A DNA stretch of 64,000 bases. It comes from Aquila chrysaetos chrysaetos (taxonomy: Eukaryota > Chordata > Aves > Accipitriformes > Accipitridae). Positions 50,881 to 62,260 of this stretch are shown here, one piece after another. The position numbers and the translations under genes are program-made. The stretch is taken from contig NC_044012.1 of NCBI RefSeq assembly GCF_900496995.4, forward strand, positions 26,115,606 through 26,179,605. The letters are read 5' to 3'. The notes under the pieces were generated by a model that had not been told where the DNA came from, searched no databases, and was given only the letters and a program-made list of their open reading frames with translations. Position 1 is the stretch's first letter; each line of letters opens with the position of its first letter.

Positions 50881-53273
50881 AGGATCCAGCAGCAGTCTCG
50901 GCTTTTCCTTGGGATATCAGGGATGCCCAAGCCCAGCACGGCCCTGCTGAGGCCACGCTTCCCCAATGTCCACACCATCCCCTGCCCAGCAGCATCATTT
51001 GGGGCCAGTGGGTTGCAGGCAGCCGCGGTGCCACTGGAAGAGAGCAAGAGGCGCAGGGGCCAGCAGCCCCTAATCCGATCGCCCCAGCGTCTGCTTCTGC
51101 CCTCTGATCCATGCCACTAATCACCTTATGGTAAGCTCATTGCCTCTGCGGTGGCCCCGAGCCATTCCCCGGCTCCAATGCCGGGTTGGATGCCGGCAGG
51201 GAAACCGTGGCTGGGAACTGGGTGATGCATGGGATGAGTTGGGGAGCAGGGGTCCCCGCTGCGAAACAGCCACACCGAGAAGGGGCCGTTGGCTGGTTCT
51301 GCTGGGAACTGGGCGAACAGGTGGGAAAGGGGCAGATTCCCAGCAAAAGTCTTGGAAAAAGGCTGTGGCACGGGGATCAGAGAGAGATGGGATCAGCTCA
51401 GCCTCTCCAGCAGCTGGAGCGGGTTCCTGCAAGCCTGAAACCCACCAGCATGCCCACCCAAGGATGCACAAGCCAATGGGTCCCCGCTCCATCACCCAGC
51501 AGTGACCACAGTGCAATGGCTTCAACTCCGCCGGTGGGGGAAACTGAGGCACGGCCTGACCCCACAAGCCCAGACAGAGACGGGGCTTTCCTTCCCCCTG
51601 TGGTGCCCCGGCAGTGACGTGGGACACACTGGATCCCACGGCCCCTTCCTCCCCCTTGCAGGCAGAGGAGCAAAAAAACTAATTAAGGCTACAAAGGGAA
51701 AAGCAGCGTTTTGCAAGGTTGAAAACCTCCGCTCCAGAGAAGGGGCTGAGCCGATTAATTAGAGCTTTTGTCTGCGGCTCCATTCAACATGTAGGGAACA
51801 ATTTACATCAAGGGGACCTTCCTTGGGCTGGAAGAGCTTTGCCCAGGGAGTGCGAGAGGGGGGAAAAAAAGGGGGGAGGGAATGAAAGGGGAACATTTAC
51901 CATCTTTCACATACCACGTTGAGGAGGAAGGGAAGATGCTGCATACTTGAAGCACCGCATTGCAGAGGGTGTTTTTATTCAGCGCATCATCCGCGGTTTC
52001 TCATTCCCCTTCCAGCTAAATTTGGCCCAGGAGATGCGCAGGCGAGGAGGCCGGCGGAGGGCTGGGGGGGGTCTGCACAGGCAGAGCTGCTCTTGTGGTG
52101 GCGACAACTCGGGGATGCGTGGCTGCTTTCCTGGTTCCAGCATCCCTCTGGTGTTCAGAAACGCAGCCGGTACAGCCAAAACAGCTGCAGGATGGGAGCG
52201 GGAAGTGGGCGGCCATCCTGTATGAAGCTTTTACACGGATGCCACTGTCGGGGTCCCCATGGGGACCCTCACAGCCCCCACACATACACTTCTCAGAGAG
52301 GCAGGTTTTAAATGCTTTTTCTGTTTTAATGGGCCTGCAGCCCATCCCCGCAGCATTCTACCTGCGCTCCGCTTCTAAACCACGGAGGGAGGAAAAGCTA
52401 CTTTTTTTTTTTTTTTTTTTAACCAAAATACTCTCTCCCAGGCCGGAGCGTGGCTCTGCCCGAGAGGTGGCAGCATGCGACCGCGCTCGGTGGCAGCCAG
52501 GCTGGGCTTGTCCCTGGGGGGCCTAGGCCTGGCCCTGGGTGGGGGTCCCTGACCCCCCACCCCCCACCCCCAGCATCGACCCCACAGGAGCTGAGCCCTG
52601 GTTCTGTACGCTGATCCCAAATCACTTGGGAAAGAGATAACTGGGTGGAAACCTTCACTTTTGAGTGGGACAGGGATGGAGGATGGGACTGCATCCAGGG
52701 GAAAGCAGCTTTCCACCCAGAGCATTTTATAGAGCACCTGAGCATCCCCCAGCCCCAGCTAAAATTCACCTGTCCTGGGGGGCAGCCCCTGCAGCCGTGT
52801 CCCCCTTCCCAGCTGGTTCCGGTGGGAAAAAGGCCGGGATGCGCAGGGGAAGGACCCCAGCCCCAGCTCTGCCTGTAGCCCCGGGCTGGTCATACCCAGC
52901 AAGCAGGATCTTAAACCTCTGCCTCCCCTCTGCCTCTGGTCCCATCACCTCTGCCGGGTTATTCATCATCCGCACAAGACTGGTGAAGTGGGAGCAGCCC
53001 CTTGCTCTCCTGCCTGTCCCAGGGCAGAGTCAGGCCCTGGTACATCCTGGCAAACACCAGCTGCCACCACATCCTCCATGAAGCCCATCCCACCCACCAA
53101 GTCACCACTTCCCTTGCCCCACAAAAACCCATGTCCTTCCCGGTAGCAAGCCTTGTGCAATCCCTCTCTGCCAGCGTTGTCACCAGCCCTAGGGGGTTTC
53201 CTGGCCCTGGGGGGGGGCTCAGCCCCATGTGTTGGGGGCCACAGCATCTGCTCAGCCCCCCCCAGCCAGCCCC
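50881..53273. other. Intergenic DNA, no gene recognised
   Basis: No exon resembling a known family was seen. A T20 run lies at about 52401-52420 with no element I can identify around it. Confidence 0.4.
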
Positions 53274-54494
53274 ATGCAAGGAGGGGACATGGTTGGAGCC
53301 AGGGTCACACTTCTTTGCTGCATGCTGCTAGCTGCAGATGGGGGTAAGGATGCTCCTAGAGCTGGGGTGGGCAGTTTGCCGCAGGCAGGGCTGGGATGCT
53401 GGGACAGGTGGGCTGGAGCACCCTGGGATGCTTCAGGGTTTTGGGGTGTTTTTTTCTGGGGGGGGGGTGGAGACCACCCTTGCCCTTACAATCGCCACTG
53501 CTGTGGTCATGTCCCCCCCGCAACCGTCTCGTGGCACCCGGTGCCTTGCAGGTCTGTGTCTCTGTTGCGATATTGAGTTGCTGAAGGGCCTGAAGGGATA
53601 GTCCCTGTCCTTCCCGGCCCTGCACCCCTTCTTTGCAGATATCACACGGGTCACCTGGAGGTCCCAGGGGACCCACATCACTGAGGCCAAGCCCAAGGAG
53701 AAGAGGTTCACCATCGACTACGTGCCCAGGTTCTGTGGCCGGCTGTTCATCCACCCCACCAATCTGTCACTGGAGATCGGACCACTGAAGCTGGGGGACA
53801 GCGGAAAGTACGAGGTGGTCATGGACACCTTGTCTGACCCCACCAAACCAAAGACATTTTCCTACTTATTGAGGGTTCATGGTAAGTCCAAGGATGGAGG
53901 GAGGAGGGTTGTGGGGACCAGGCTTGGGTTCAGTCCACCCTGGGCATGTCCCCATGGGGGTGGGCTTTCCCACTGTGTAAGGCCCCCAGCCCTGAGCCCA
54001 CCCATCCCATGACATCTCCCCCTTGACCATGCAGAGGAGCCCAGGATGAGCATGGTCAGTGGAGAAATTCCCCTTCCTCTTTCGGTGCCTGCGCTCATCC
54101 GCTGCACCCACTGCACCCAGCCCCGGTGACACCCAGCCCCCCCCCCAAGGTGGGGGTCGGTCCTTGGTCCCCAAAACAGCCACTGGCCCCATGGCTCATG
54201 CCATGCCCTGTGCCCGTAGGAGGCTTGCCCATGACGCCAGCCGGGACCAGTGACACGGGAGCACAGAGCAGGAGCACCGTGGGACCTAGGGGAGTGACCG
54301 AGCCTGATGCAGGAGATACCGGGACACAGGGCAGAGGTGGGGGGCAGCCCCCAGGCGGCAGCAGTGGGCCGGAGGCATGTGGGGTGCAGGACTACAACTG
54401 TGTGGTGAAAGGGTATCTCATGGCCACCGTCTTCGGGCTACTGCTGATGCTGGTAGCCACTGTTCACATCGTGACCAGGGACAAAGGCACCTAG
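53274..54494 (+). pseudogene. SLAMF8-like V-domain gene, probably degenerate
   Basis: Exon 1 (53274-53343) encodes a signal peptide (MVGARVTLLCCMLLAADG), phase 1. The full-length V exon would be 53552-53881 (330 bases, the family size). It reads through DITRVTWRSQGTHI and CGRLFIHPTNLSLEIGPL, then GDSGKYEVVM, which best matches SLAMF8 (GRAQLHSNLSLELGPL in human). It has an in-frame TAG at 53599-53601. A second acceptor at 53638 keeps phase and skips the stop, but would remove the first strands of the domain. At 54035 a possible C2 remnant opens with EEPRMSMVSGEIP and soon stops. The last exon (54220-54494) encodes a Gly/Thr stalk, a span (YLMATVFGLLLMLVATVHIV) and TRDKGT. AATAAA follows at 54660-54665. 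Either a fading gene or a remodelled one-domain receptor. Confidence 0.65.
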
Positions 54495-54659
54495 CTGGGG
54501 GATGAGGTCTCAGTGGGGCCGAGAGTGGGGTCTGAGCCCCTCAGCATCACTGCTCCACAGGGATTGTCCCCATGGCAGCGATGAGCCCGTATTCGGGGCT
54601 CCGGGTGTGGTGGCTCCCCTGCCTCCGTTTCCCCAGCCAGGGAAAGCCAAGATTGCTCT

Positions 54660-54665
54660 AATAAA
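54660..54665 (+). terminator. Polyadenylation signal of the SLAMF8-like gene
   Basis: AATAAA, 165 bases after the stop codon of the last exon. Confidence 0.5.
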
Positions 54666-54929
54666 GGCCCCTCAAGGATGCGAAGTGAAACCCAGTTTCC
54701 TCATTTGTTGCACAAGCAGCTGCCCCAAAATGCAGCAATGCCTATTCCTTCCAGAGGCCACAGCAGCCCATGGGGTGCTCGGCAGCTCCCCGGCACCCGG
54801 CAGGACCAAAACACATCCTGGTGCAGCCCCTGCACTGAGCATGCAACAGCATGGGGTCTCAGCACACCTGATCCAGGGACACCTCTGTTACTGGGACATC
54901 ATCGGTTTCATATTTACGGCCCCAAATCC

Positions 54930-55200
54930 AGTGCGAGATAATAATTCAGCATTTCATAAAACCTTCTATAGTTTATAATAAGTGAATTATTTACTGGTGA
55001 CCCTGACTAAATGCTGCGTGGCATAAATTATTGAGTGGCAGATCTGTCAAAAAGTTCTCATAAATAAGTTATCTGGTGCCGTCTTAATGTTCCCAGTAAA
55101 TTACTCATTCAATCTCCCGTCTAAATGCTCTCCTGGGGAAATTACTCGTGCCTGCTGATTTATGAATTAGGCCTGGGCAAATAAGGACGATTAGGAAGGA
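54930..55200. other. AT-rich island, candidate conserved non-coding element
   Basis: About 270 bases rich in AATTATT, ATAAATTATT and TTATGAATTA steps, in sharp contrast to the GC-rich flanks. No open frame of note and no repeat structure. Confidence 0.35.
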
Positions 55201-55395
55201 GAGCCCTGCCAGGACACCCGAGGGTTTTGCTTCACCGTGACGTTTCATCCCGAATGCATCCCCGGTGCTGCCCCGTCCCAACAGCCGCTGGCTGGGTACC
55301 AGGCAGGACAGATCCTGGTCTGCCCTATGCACTGGTCCCAGGGGGACTGTCCCCACCCTGGGGTGTTCAGCACCCTCCTTCCAGCTACAGGCACC

Positions 55396-55757
55396 AGTCA
55401 GGCAGCCATCCAGGGTCAAGCACCGATCCCGGGGTCCCACAGTGATCCCGGAGTCAGGCAGCAATCCCAGGCTCAAGCAGGAATCCCAGGGTCCCTCAGC
55501 AATCCCAAGGTCAAGCAGCAATCCCGTGGTCCCGCAGTGATCCCAGGGTCGGGCAGTGATCCCAGGGTCAAGCAGCAATCCTGGGGTCAGGCAGCGATCC
55601 CGGGGTCAGGCAGCGATCCCAGGGTCAGGCAGTGATTCCGGTGTCAGGCAGTGATCCCGGGGTCAGGCAGTGATCCCCGGGGTCCCACACTGATCCCAGG
55701 GACAGGCAGCGATCCCAGGGTCAGGCAGTGATCCCAGGGTCAGGCAGTGATCCCAGC
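55396..55757. repeat. Minisatellite, 19-bp unit
   Basis: About 19 imperfect copies of a unit like gatcccagggtcaggcagt, with variants 'caagcagcaatcc' and 'cccacagtgatcc'. Open frames here are repeat artefacts. Confidence 0.95.
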
Positions 55758-55759
55758 GG

Positions 55760-58700
55760 TGGACAGCTTCCTGCAGCAATGCCTGAGGAAGCAGCACTCA
55801 CTCCCAGCCGTGCTCCGCTATTCCCCATTGCAGGAGGGAGTCAGTGGGGCTCCCCCAAATCCACAAGCGTTCCCCCCAGCACCCCAGTCACCTCAAGCAA
55901 CCCCGCGGCAGCCCTGGGCTCATTACCTGTGCTTTATTGCCTGCAGGCTATGGCACACTGCACTGGCCATATGTTTTATTGCCATTATAATCATCGCCCG
56001 GCAAGCATGCATTTCCATCTCCCCCAACAAGCCTAAATCCTCCCTGCCAGCAGCCCAGGGTTGCTCTCGATGTCTCGAGCACACCAAGAACCATATTTCT
56101 ACCAGGTCCTGGGCATAATTAAAGCATCACCCAAGGAGCTTGACAGCTGCAACCCCAATGCAGAGGCAAAGCACAAAGTCGCGAGCCCCGGGAGGGGATT
56201 CCTCCACTTTTACCATCCCTCTCCCCGCCACTAGTACGTGGGAACTGCAGCCGCTTTCGATGAATCTCTTTGCTCTGCCTTTTATTCCAGGAGTGGAGCT
56301 GATTAAAATAATACATTAAGCACAGCTCGACCTCGTGGGGTGATGGGGTGGGGAAGTGCCTTCCCTGTGACGAGGCACAGCCTGTGATGGAGGCAATTAA
56401 ATCAATCATGGAAGATGATGAGTTGGGGAGGGGGGGGTGAGGCAGGAGAGAAGAAAATTCACGTGTGAGAGCTGGGGGTTTAATGGGCGACCAGGATGCT
56501 GCACAGTTATCCGCAGTGGGAGAACTGGATTTGCCCCCGCAGAGAGGGGATCGGAATGGGGATGGGTCTCCCTGGGGATGCTCCTGCATCCGCTTCAGCG
56601 CAAAAGCCACCCTGGCCACTCCGCTGGGTCCCCATGGGAGCCCTGCTTGGCCATCACCCATGCATCAGGCCTGCACCAGTGTTTGCTTTAATAATTGAAT
56701 GCCGGTTTGGGGGACAATTATTTATTTAAAGGAAACAGCATGTTAACAAGAACACAATCTAATCCCCGGTGACAGATGTCTGCTTTATTAGCACCTCTGT
56801 CCGAGAGCCGAGCCTGGGAGGCAAACAAACAAACACAACAAATAAAACCCTCGTTAGAAGATGTAAGCACACGCCAGAAATTAGTGTGAGGGGGAAAAAA
56901 TAAATATTAAAAGGCGACGGCACTCCTGAGATGGCTGCTCATGCTGGGTGAAGTAGAGGGAGGTGATGCTCGGACCTGGGGCTGGACCAGCGCCGGGGTG
57001 ATGCTGGAGGCTGCGTTTCAGCTAAATCCCCTGCTAGATGGCACCTGGCTGTCCCTGGGGCCCTGCACCGAGGGGTGCAACCAGAGCTGCTGGGTGAGAT
57101 TGTGTTCCCTTTTCACCCCGTGACACCCAAATCTGCTCTCCTTGCCTGAGCCCAGCATCAGGGAGCAGCAGGATTTGGGAGATGGGGAAACTGAGGCACG
57201 GAGGGGCAAAGGGATGCGTCCATGGCGCCCAAGGGAGACTCATCTCGAGGAGCCCTTTGTGGAGGAAACCCTGGTTGCGGTGACGGGGAGCAGCCGGGGA
57301 AGGACAGGCAGCACAGGCAGCGGGTTACAGAGACAGATTAGTGCTGGCAAAACAGGCTCAGTCTTCGGCCACCGTCTGGGGCCAGGAGGAAGGAGAGCAG
57401 ATTTTCCCCCCGTGTAGGATTAGTCCAAGGAACTGTTGGGGGGTGGCTGGCCAAGCGCTTTGGGGTGCTGGGGATGGGGTACTGATGCCAGGGCAGGGCT
57501 GGGTCACCATCACCTGCTGCCTGCGGCCGGATCCAGGGCACTGCCCCCCCCCCCCCCGCCCGACTGCCTTCATCCCGGCTCAGCTGAGAACGGCGGTGAT
57601 CGAGGCAGTGGTGGATGCCACAGCACGCCGGCCCTGCGGGGGCTCTCCGGCACATCCCCATCTGTTTGGTGTCCGTTTAGCAAATGCCTCTGTGAGGACC
57701 AGCTGTGAGCTGGCACCCAGCACCCGGGTGGCACCCAGCACCCGCTGGCACCCAGCATCCACCCTGAAACCAACTGGGGAAGCCAGAGCGGCTGGTCCCC
57801 CGGGCTGGAGTTCCCTCTCAACCATTTCTCCCTGGGACTCATCTGTGCTCCAAAAAATAAAGGAATTAAAGAAAAAACGACATCAGCGAGTTGTGGAGGG
57901 TTTGGTGCCTGGCTTCCTGCAGCACCTGGTGGGGATGCTCTGATGTCTAATATAGGGCTGAACCCACTGAGTGCAGCCCCAACAGCTCCCACCTCCCCAG
58001 CCCCCTTCTCATCCCATCTGCTTTATCCCTGTGACTTTGACCCACTTGTGAAATTTGTTTTAAATCAGCCAAGGAGTTGAGGAGTTATTGGCAGGGGGAA
58101 GGAGGCCAGAGAAGCGAGAGGAGCTGCCTTTCCTTAGGAAATCAAGTTTCCTGCAGCTCTTTGCAAATCACCATCCGCCAAGCAGGCAGGAGCTGGGCAA
58201 GCAGTGCCCGCCACAGCCCCTCCTGGAAGGCAGTTAATTACCATGGAATAGAGGTCATGCCAGCAGGAGCATACGAGCACAGCAAAGAGGCTTCCTCGTA
58301 ATTGCTTTTGAAAAAAAAAAAATAATAATAGTAAAGAGACCTAACGCAGGTCTGAAGGGCTGAGGTATAGACTTCTTCAGCCTGGCCACTTATCTAAGCA
58401 AGGAATTCACCTGCCTTTCCCCGCCAAGGTGCTTTTCATAAGCCAAAAAATATCTCAAACTATTTTTTTCTGCTCTCTGGCCTTGTCTCCTGGCAAGTGG
58501 GAAGCAAAATCCCTTACCCTGCATCCCACCTCAGCCGCAGTGGGAGCATCAGGCATTGCAACTCCCCGGAGACCCCCGGGTCCTGACCCAGCACGGACTG
58601 GGGACGGCTAACGAGCGACTTCGTTAGCCATTCCGCTCCAGTGCATCGTTCGTAATGAGGAAAGGCGAGCGGCTGCTTCCAAATGGGTTCTGGAAGCTGC

Positions 58701-60280
58701 TCGGAGACATTAGACTCTGTATAAATATCATTATGATTGTTATTATTATTGGCGCAGATGGGCTTTCATGGCCCGCCGCGCACTGCGGGAGATCCTGTTC
58801 TGCCTCCGGTGCTCGGCGAGTGGGAGAAAACAAATTGCCGATGCCAGTCCCAGCTCTGTACGGTGCTGGGCGGGGGGGGTCATGTACCCCCCTGCCCCGA
58901 TCTGGCTGCTCCCCCCCTCAGTCTTCCACCCCAGCCTGAGTAGTGTGGTGGGATGGCACGGGAGGAAGGACCTCTCACCTGGCACCGTGGGGACCGTGCC
59001 ACCAAGGATGTCCCCAGGGCTGCGATGGCCGGTGCTCACCACAAGGATGGGCTTGCTCAACCCGCTCCGATGCCGGGGTTGATGGGCCTAACGCCAAGTT
59101 GGTTGAGCCGTGCTGTCCTATGGGGACTTTGCCCCCCAATCTGCCAAGCTTTTGGGGCCTTGGAGGTCCAACACTGCCTTTGCTGCTCCCCCTGACCTCC
59201 CAGCCCAGCCCCGTTCCCAGAGGAACGCAGTCCCGGACCCTGGCCATCCCCAGTCCTGAGCAGCGAACACGATGGCGCTCTCCTCTCCTCCTGTCAGCAA
59301 ATTCCCAGCCGCCGTCACTGCTCCTCCCTGACCTCTCTCCCCTTTCTCCATGCTGGACAAACTCCTTCATATTTCTCTCCACTCCGCAGCCATCTCCTCT
59401 CCTACTCAAATTCCTCCGAGTGGCTGGGGGGGGTGAGGGGGGGGTAGTTCTGCGGGGCCGCCCGTCCCCTGGGAGACCCTCCAGTGCTGAGGGAAGAGTT
59501 TGGCTGGATTTGGGGTAGGAGAAGCCAACAGACATGGCAGTGCCTGGGGACAGCATGGCCACAGTCCTCCCATCGACACCTCCCATCCCCCCTGTGCCGA
59601 TCCGGACACAACCTGCATCGCCCACCAGCTGCCTCCCGAGAAGAGCTGCTGTTATTACTTTTAATAAAACATCCTTTATTATCATCCCTTTTTATTGCAA
59701 TCATCTGTCTCAGCTGCTTCAGAACCCACGAAGGTTCCTGGTGCCCCTGGGGGCTGTGCTGGGAGGGGCTTGGGGGTCCCCAGCTCTATCTGGGGGGGGG
59801 GGTCTCTGGGTGTCACTCCCCATCCAGGAGCAGCGGGTCCCTGGAGAAAAGCTGCAGCTGAAGGAAGTCCCTGAGGAAGAGGAGAGAGCCTGGAGTCCCC
59901 CAGGCAGGGAACTCAGGGGGAGGCCGGTGCCCGGTGTGTCAGCTGAGAGCCACCTCCTGCGTCACACCAGGGATGCCGGCGACGTGCCAAATCACAGCCT
60001 CCGGGCAGGGGTGCAAGACCCCAGCCCAGCCTGGGGGCGAGAAATCCCTTCTAGAAATCCCCATCAGAGCCAAAAAATTTGGACTTTTTGCTGTCACATG
60101 TGGCAGTTCAGCAGCCTTAACTCCTGCCCCGAATCAATCCCGCGGCCGGGCAGCATTGGTCTCCTACCCCCTTGGCAAAGCCGGCAGCCGCCGGCGAAGC
60201 GCGGGAGATGCCTGCTGACTCAGGCGCTGGTTCTCATTTGCAATGTTTTCTCTAAAACCCTCAGGGCTAGAAATTCTATT
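55760..60280. other. Intergenic DNA, no gene recognised
   Basis: No coding exon was recognised. AT-rich, repeat-free patches at about 56.37-56.42, 56.69-56.90 and 58.68-58.76 kb stand out from GC-rich surroundings and could be regulatory. Short GC-rich tandem copies of 'gctggcacccagcacccg' occur at about 57.71-57.76 kb. Confidence 0.4.
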
Positions 60281-60283
60281 TAA

Positions 60284-60395
60284 GAAGGGAAAAGAAAAGA
60301 AAAGAAAAGAAAAGAGAAAAGAAAAGAAAAGAAAAGAAAAGAAAAGAAAAGAAAAGAAAAGAAAAGAAAAGAAAAGAAAAGAAAAGAAAAGAAAG
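60284..60395. repeat. (AAAAG)n microsatellite
   Basis: About 22 near-perfect copies of a 5-base purine unit (aaaag), followed by A-rich sequence. Confidence 0.97.
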
Positions 60396-60799
60396 AAACC
60401 CAACAACAACAAGAAAAAAAAAGCACCAAAAAAACCCCAACCCCACCATGAAAGCTGAAGCTTCTGCCTCCACCAAGAGCTTAGCTTGTTCTACTCAACT
60501 TGGAAAGCTTCCCTTCCCAGGAGCCTGCGGGCAAGAGGATTTTTGGAGGCGCGGATATCCAGGGCCTTTAGCTGGAGCTTAGGAAGTTTTCCAAAGAGCA
60601 ATAGCAAGAGGAAAAGCTGAAAGCGTGTGCAGTGCGGGGAGGGGAGAGGAACGTGCCTGGGACACGGGACGAGAGGGCGAGGGCGAGGGTGAGGGCGAGG
60701 GGTGCAGCACAGGCACCCGCGTGCTCTGCCCTGGGAGTGCTGGGGGGGGCCACACACCCAGCCAGCCACAGCGTGCACTGGCCCCAGTGTGCACACACA

Positions 60800-61545
60800 T
60801 ACTCACAGAGACATGCACACTTCCCCCAACACGCATGCACAGATGCACACACACATGGATGCACACAGAAGCACAAACCCAGCCCGGCATGCTCATGTAC
60901 GTGTAGACACCCCAACATGGACACGCACGCATGCACACCAGCGTGCGACCATGTGCACGCACACAGGCGTGCCAACGGGCACACACAAAAAGCCCCCAAC
61001 ATACAAACACACGAACACAGACACCCCGACATGCATGCACACATGCACACACATGCAAGCACCCCGGCGTGCAAAAGAACATGTGGATGCACACCCCAAC
61101 GTGCATGCATGCACACCCCAACATGCACACACATGCAAGCACACACCCCAACATACGTGTATGCACCACAACACACATGTACACACCCCGACATGCACAC
61201 CCACGCAAATGCACATCCCAACATGCATGTACGCACCCCAACATGCATATATGCACCCCAACATGCACACCCAAGCAAACGCACACCCCAACATGCATGT
61301 ACGCACCCCAACATGCATGTATGTACCCCAACATATGCGTACACACCCCGACATGTATGTACGCGCCCCAACATGCATGTACGCACCCCAACATGTATGT
61401 ACACATGCCAACATGCATATATGCACCCCGACATGCATGTACGTACCCCAACATGCATGTACACACCCCGACATGCATGTACACACCCCGACATGCATGC
61501 ACCCCCCCACGCGCGCGCACACACACACAAATTCACCCCCCAACA
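60800..61545. repeat. Minisatellite of the caccccaacatgcatgtacg type
   Basis: More than 25 imperfect copies, most clearly at 61080-61500, of a unit of about 20-24 bases that pairs 'accccaacatgc' with a TGTACGCA/ACACGCA-like alternating purine-pyrimidine step. The long open frames on both strands here arise from the repeat and are not genes. Confidence 0.95.
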
Positions 61546-61559
61546 TGCACGCGTAGAGC

Positions 61560-62260
61560 CCCCCCCCACCCCCCCTCCCCCCCCAGAAGCCCGCCTCCGC
61601 CCTCTCCCCCACTCCCCCCCAGCCGTCCCGAGTTGCCGCCCCCTGCCCCTCCCCGCCCCGCCCCGCCCCGCCGGCAGCAGCGCACTCCGGAGCTCGGCGC
61701 GGAGCGGTGCGGAGCCTGTGGCCCTTCTCCGGTTCCATCCCCTGTTCCCGGTCCCGAGTTCTGCCCGGCCGGGTCATGCTCTAGCGGTGCCGGTGCCGGT
61801 ACCGGGGCGCGGGGCCGAGCGGGGCGGAGGAGCGGAGCGGGGCAGCGGGCCCCCCCCCCCCTCGCGCCCCCTGCCCGGAGCGCGGCCGGGACGGGAGCAT
61901 GCGGATCCTCTTCCTCTGCCTTCTGACTCTCGCTGATACCCACGGACAAGGTGGGTACCGGGCAGTACCGAATAGCGGCAGCGCGGGGCCGCCCCAAGTA
62001 CGACTCCCAACTCCGCGGGCAGCGCTCCAGCCCCGGCCGGGTTCGGGCAACGGCTCCGCTCCCATCCGGTGCCCCCCCACTCCCCGTTCCCGGTGGGATA
62101 AAAGCGGGTTCGAGCGGGGAAGGCGGTGGTTTCGTCCGCCGGGAACCGGCGGTTTGGTCTGGGCGGGGGGGGGCGGATCCTGGTGTCGGTGCGACCCCAG
62201 GCCCCGGCCCGGGTGCTTGTACCCCGGGTCCGGTCCTCGTGGACCAACCCCCTCCGTTAC
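61560..62260. promoter_or_regulatory. CpG-island promoter
   Basis: Very dense CG dinucleotides, tandem GC boxes (ccgccccgccccgccccg at about 61.65 kb) and no TATA box. It surrounds the start codon at 61899. A broad, constitutive promoter is the expected class. Confidence 0.75.
61899..61950 (+). CDS. First coding exon of a membrane/secreted protein, possibly F11R (JAM-A)
   Basis: The ATG opens a signal-peptide frame (MRILFLCLLTLADTHGQ) of 52 bases that ends in phase 1 at a GTGGGT donor, inside a CpG island. The length and phase match the signal exons of the SLAM genes here. In mammals F11R is the next Ig-superfamily gene on this side of the cluster and has a CpG promoter, so F11R is the leading guess. 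Rest of the gene is outside the window, and homology cannot be tested from 17 residues. Confidence 0.5.

Noticed and set aside
52401-52420. T20 run as the tail of a retroposed gene copy on the minus strand
   Set aside because: Adjacent sequence has no recognisable gene-derived frame and no target-site duplication could be seen.
55105-55757. Repeated-unit array that might suggest a CRISPR-like array
   Set aside because: The 19-base units are directly adjacent and variable with no spacers. It is a minisatellite in a vertebrate genome.
60568-61936. Very long open frames (over 330 codons) on both strands
   Set aside because: They run through the 60.8-61.5 kb minisatellite and consist of repeating His/Thr/Pro or Cys/Gly/Val units. 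They are open only because the unit lacks stops.
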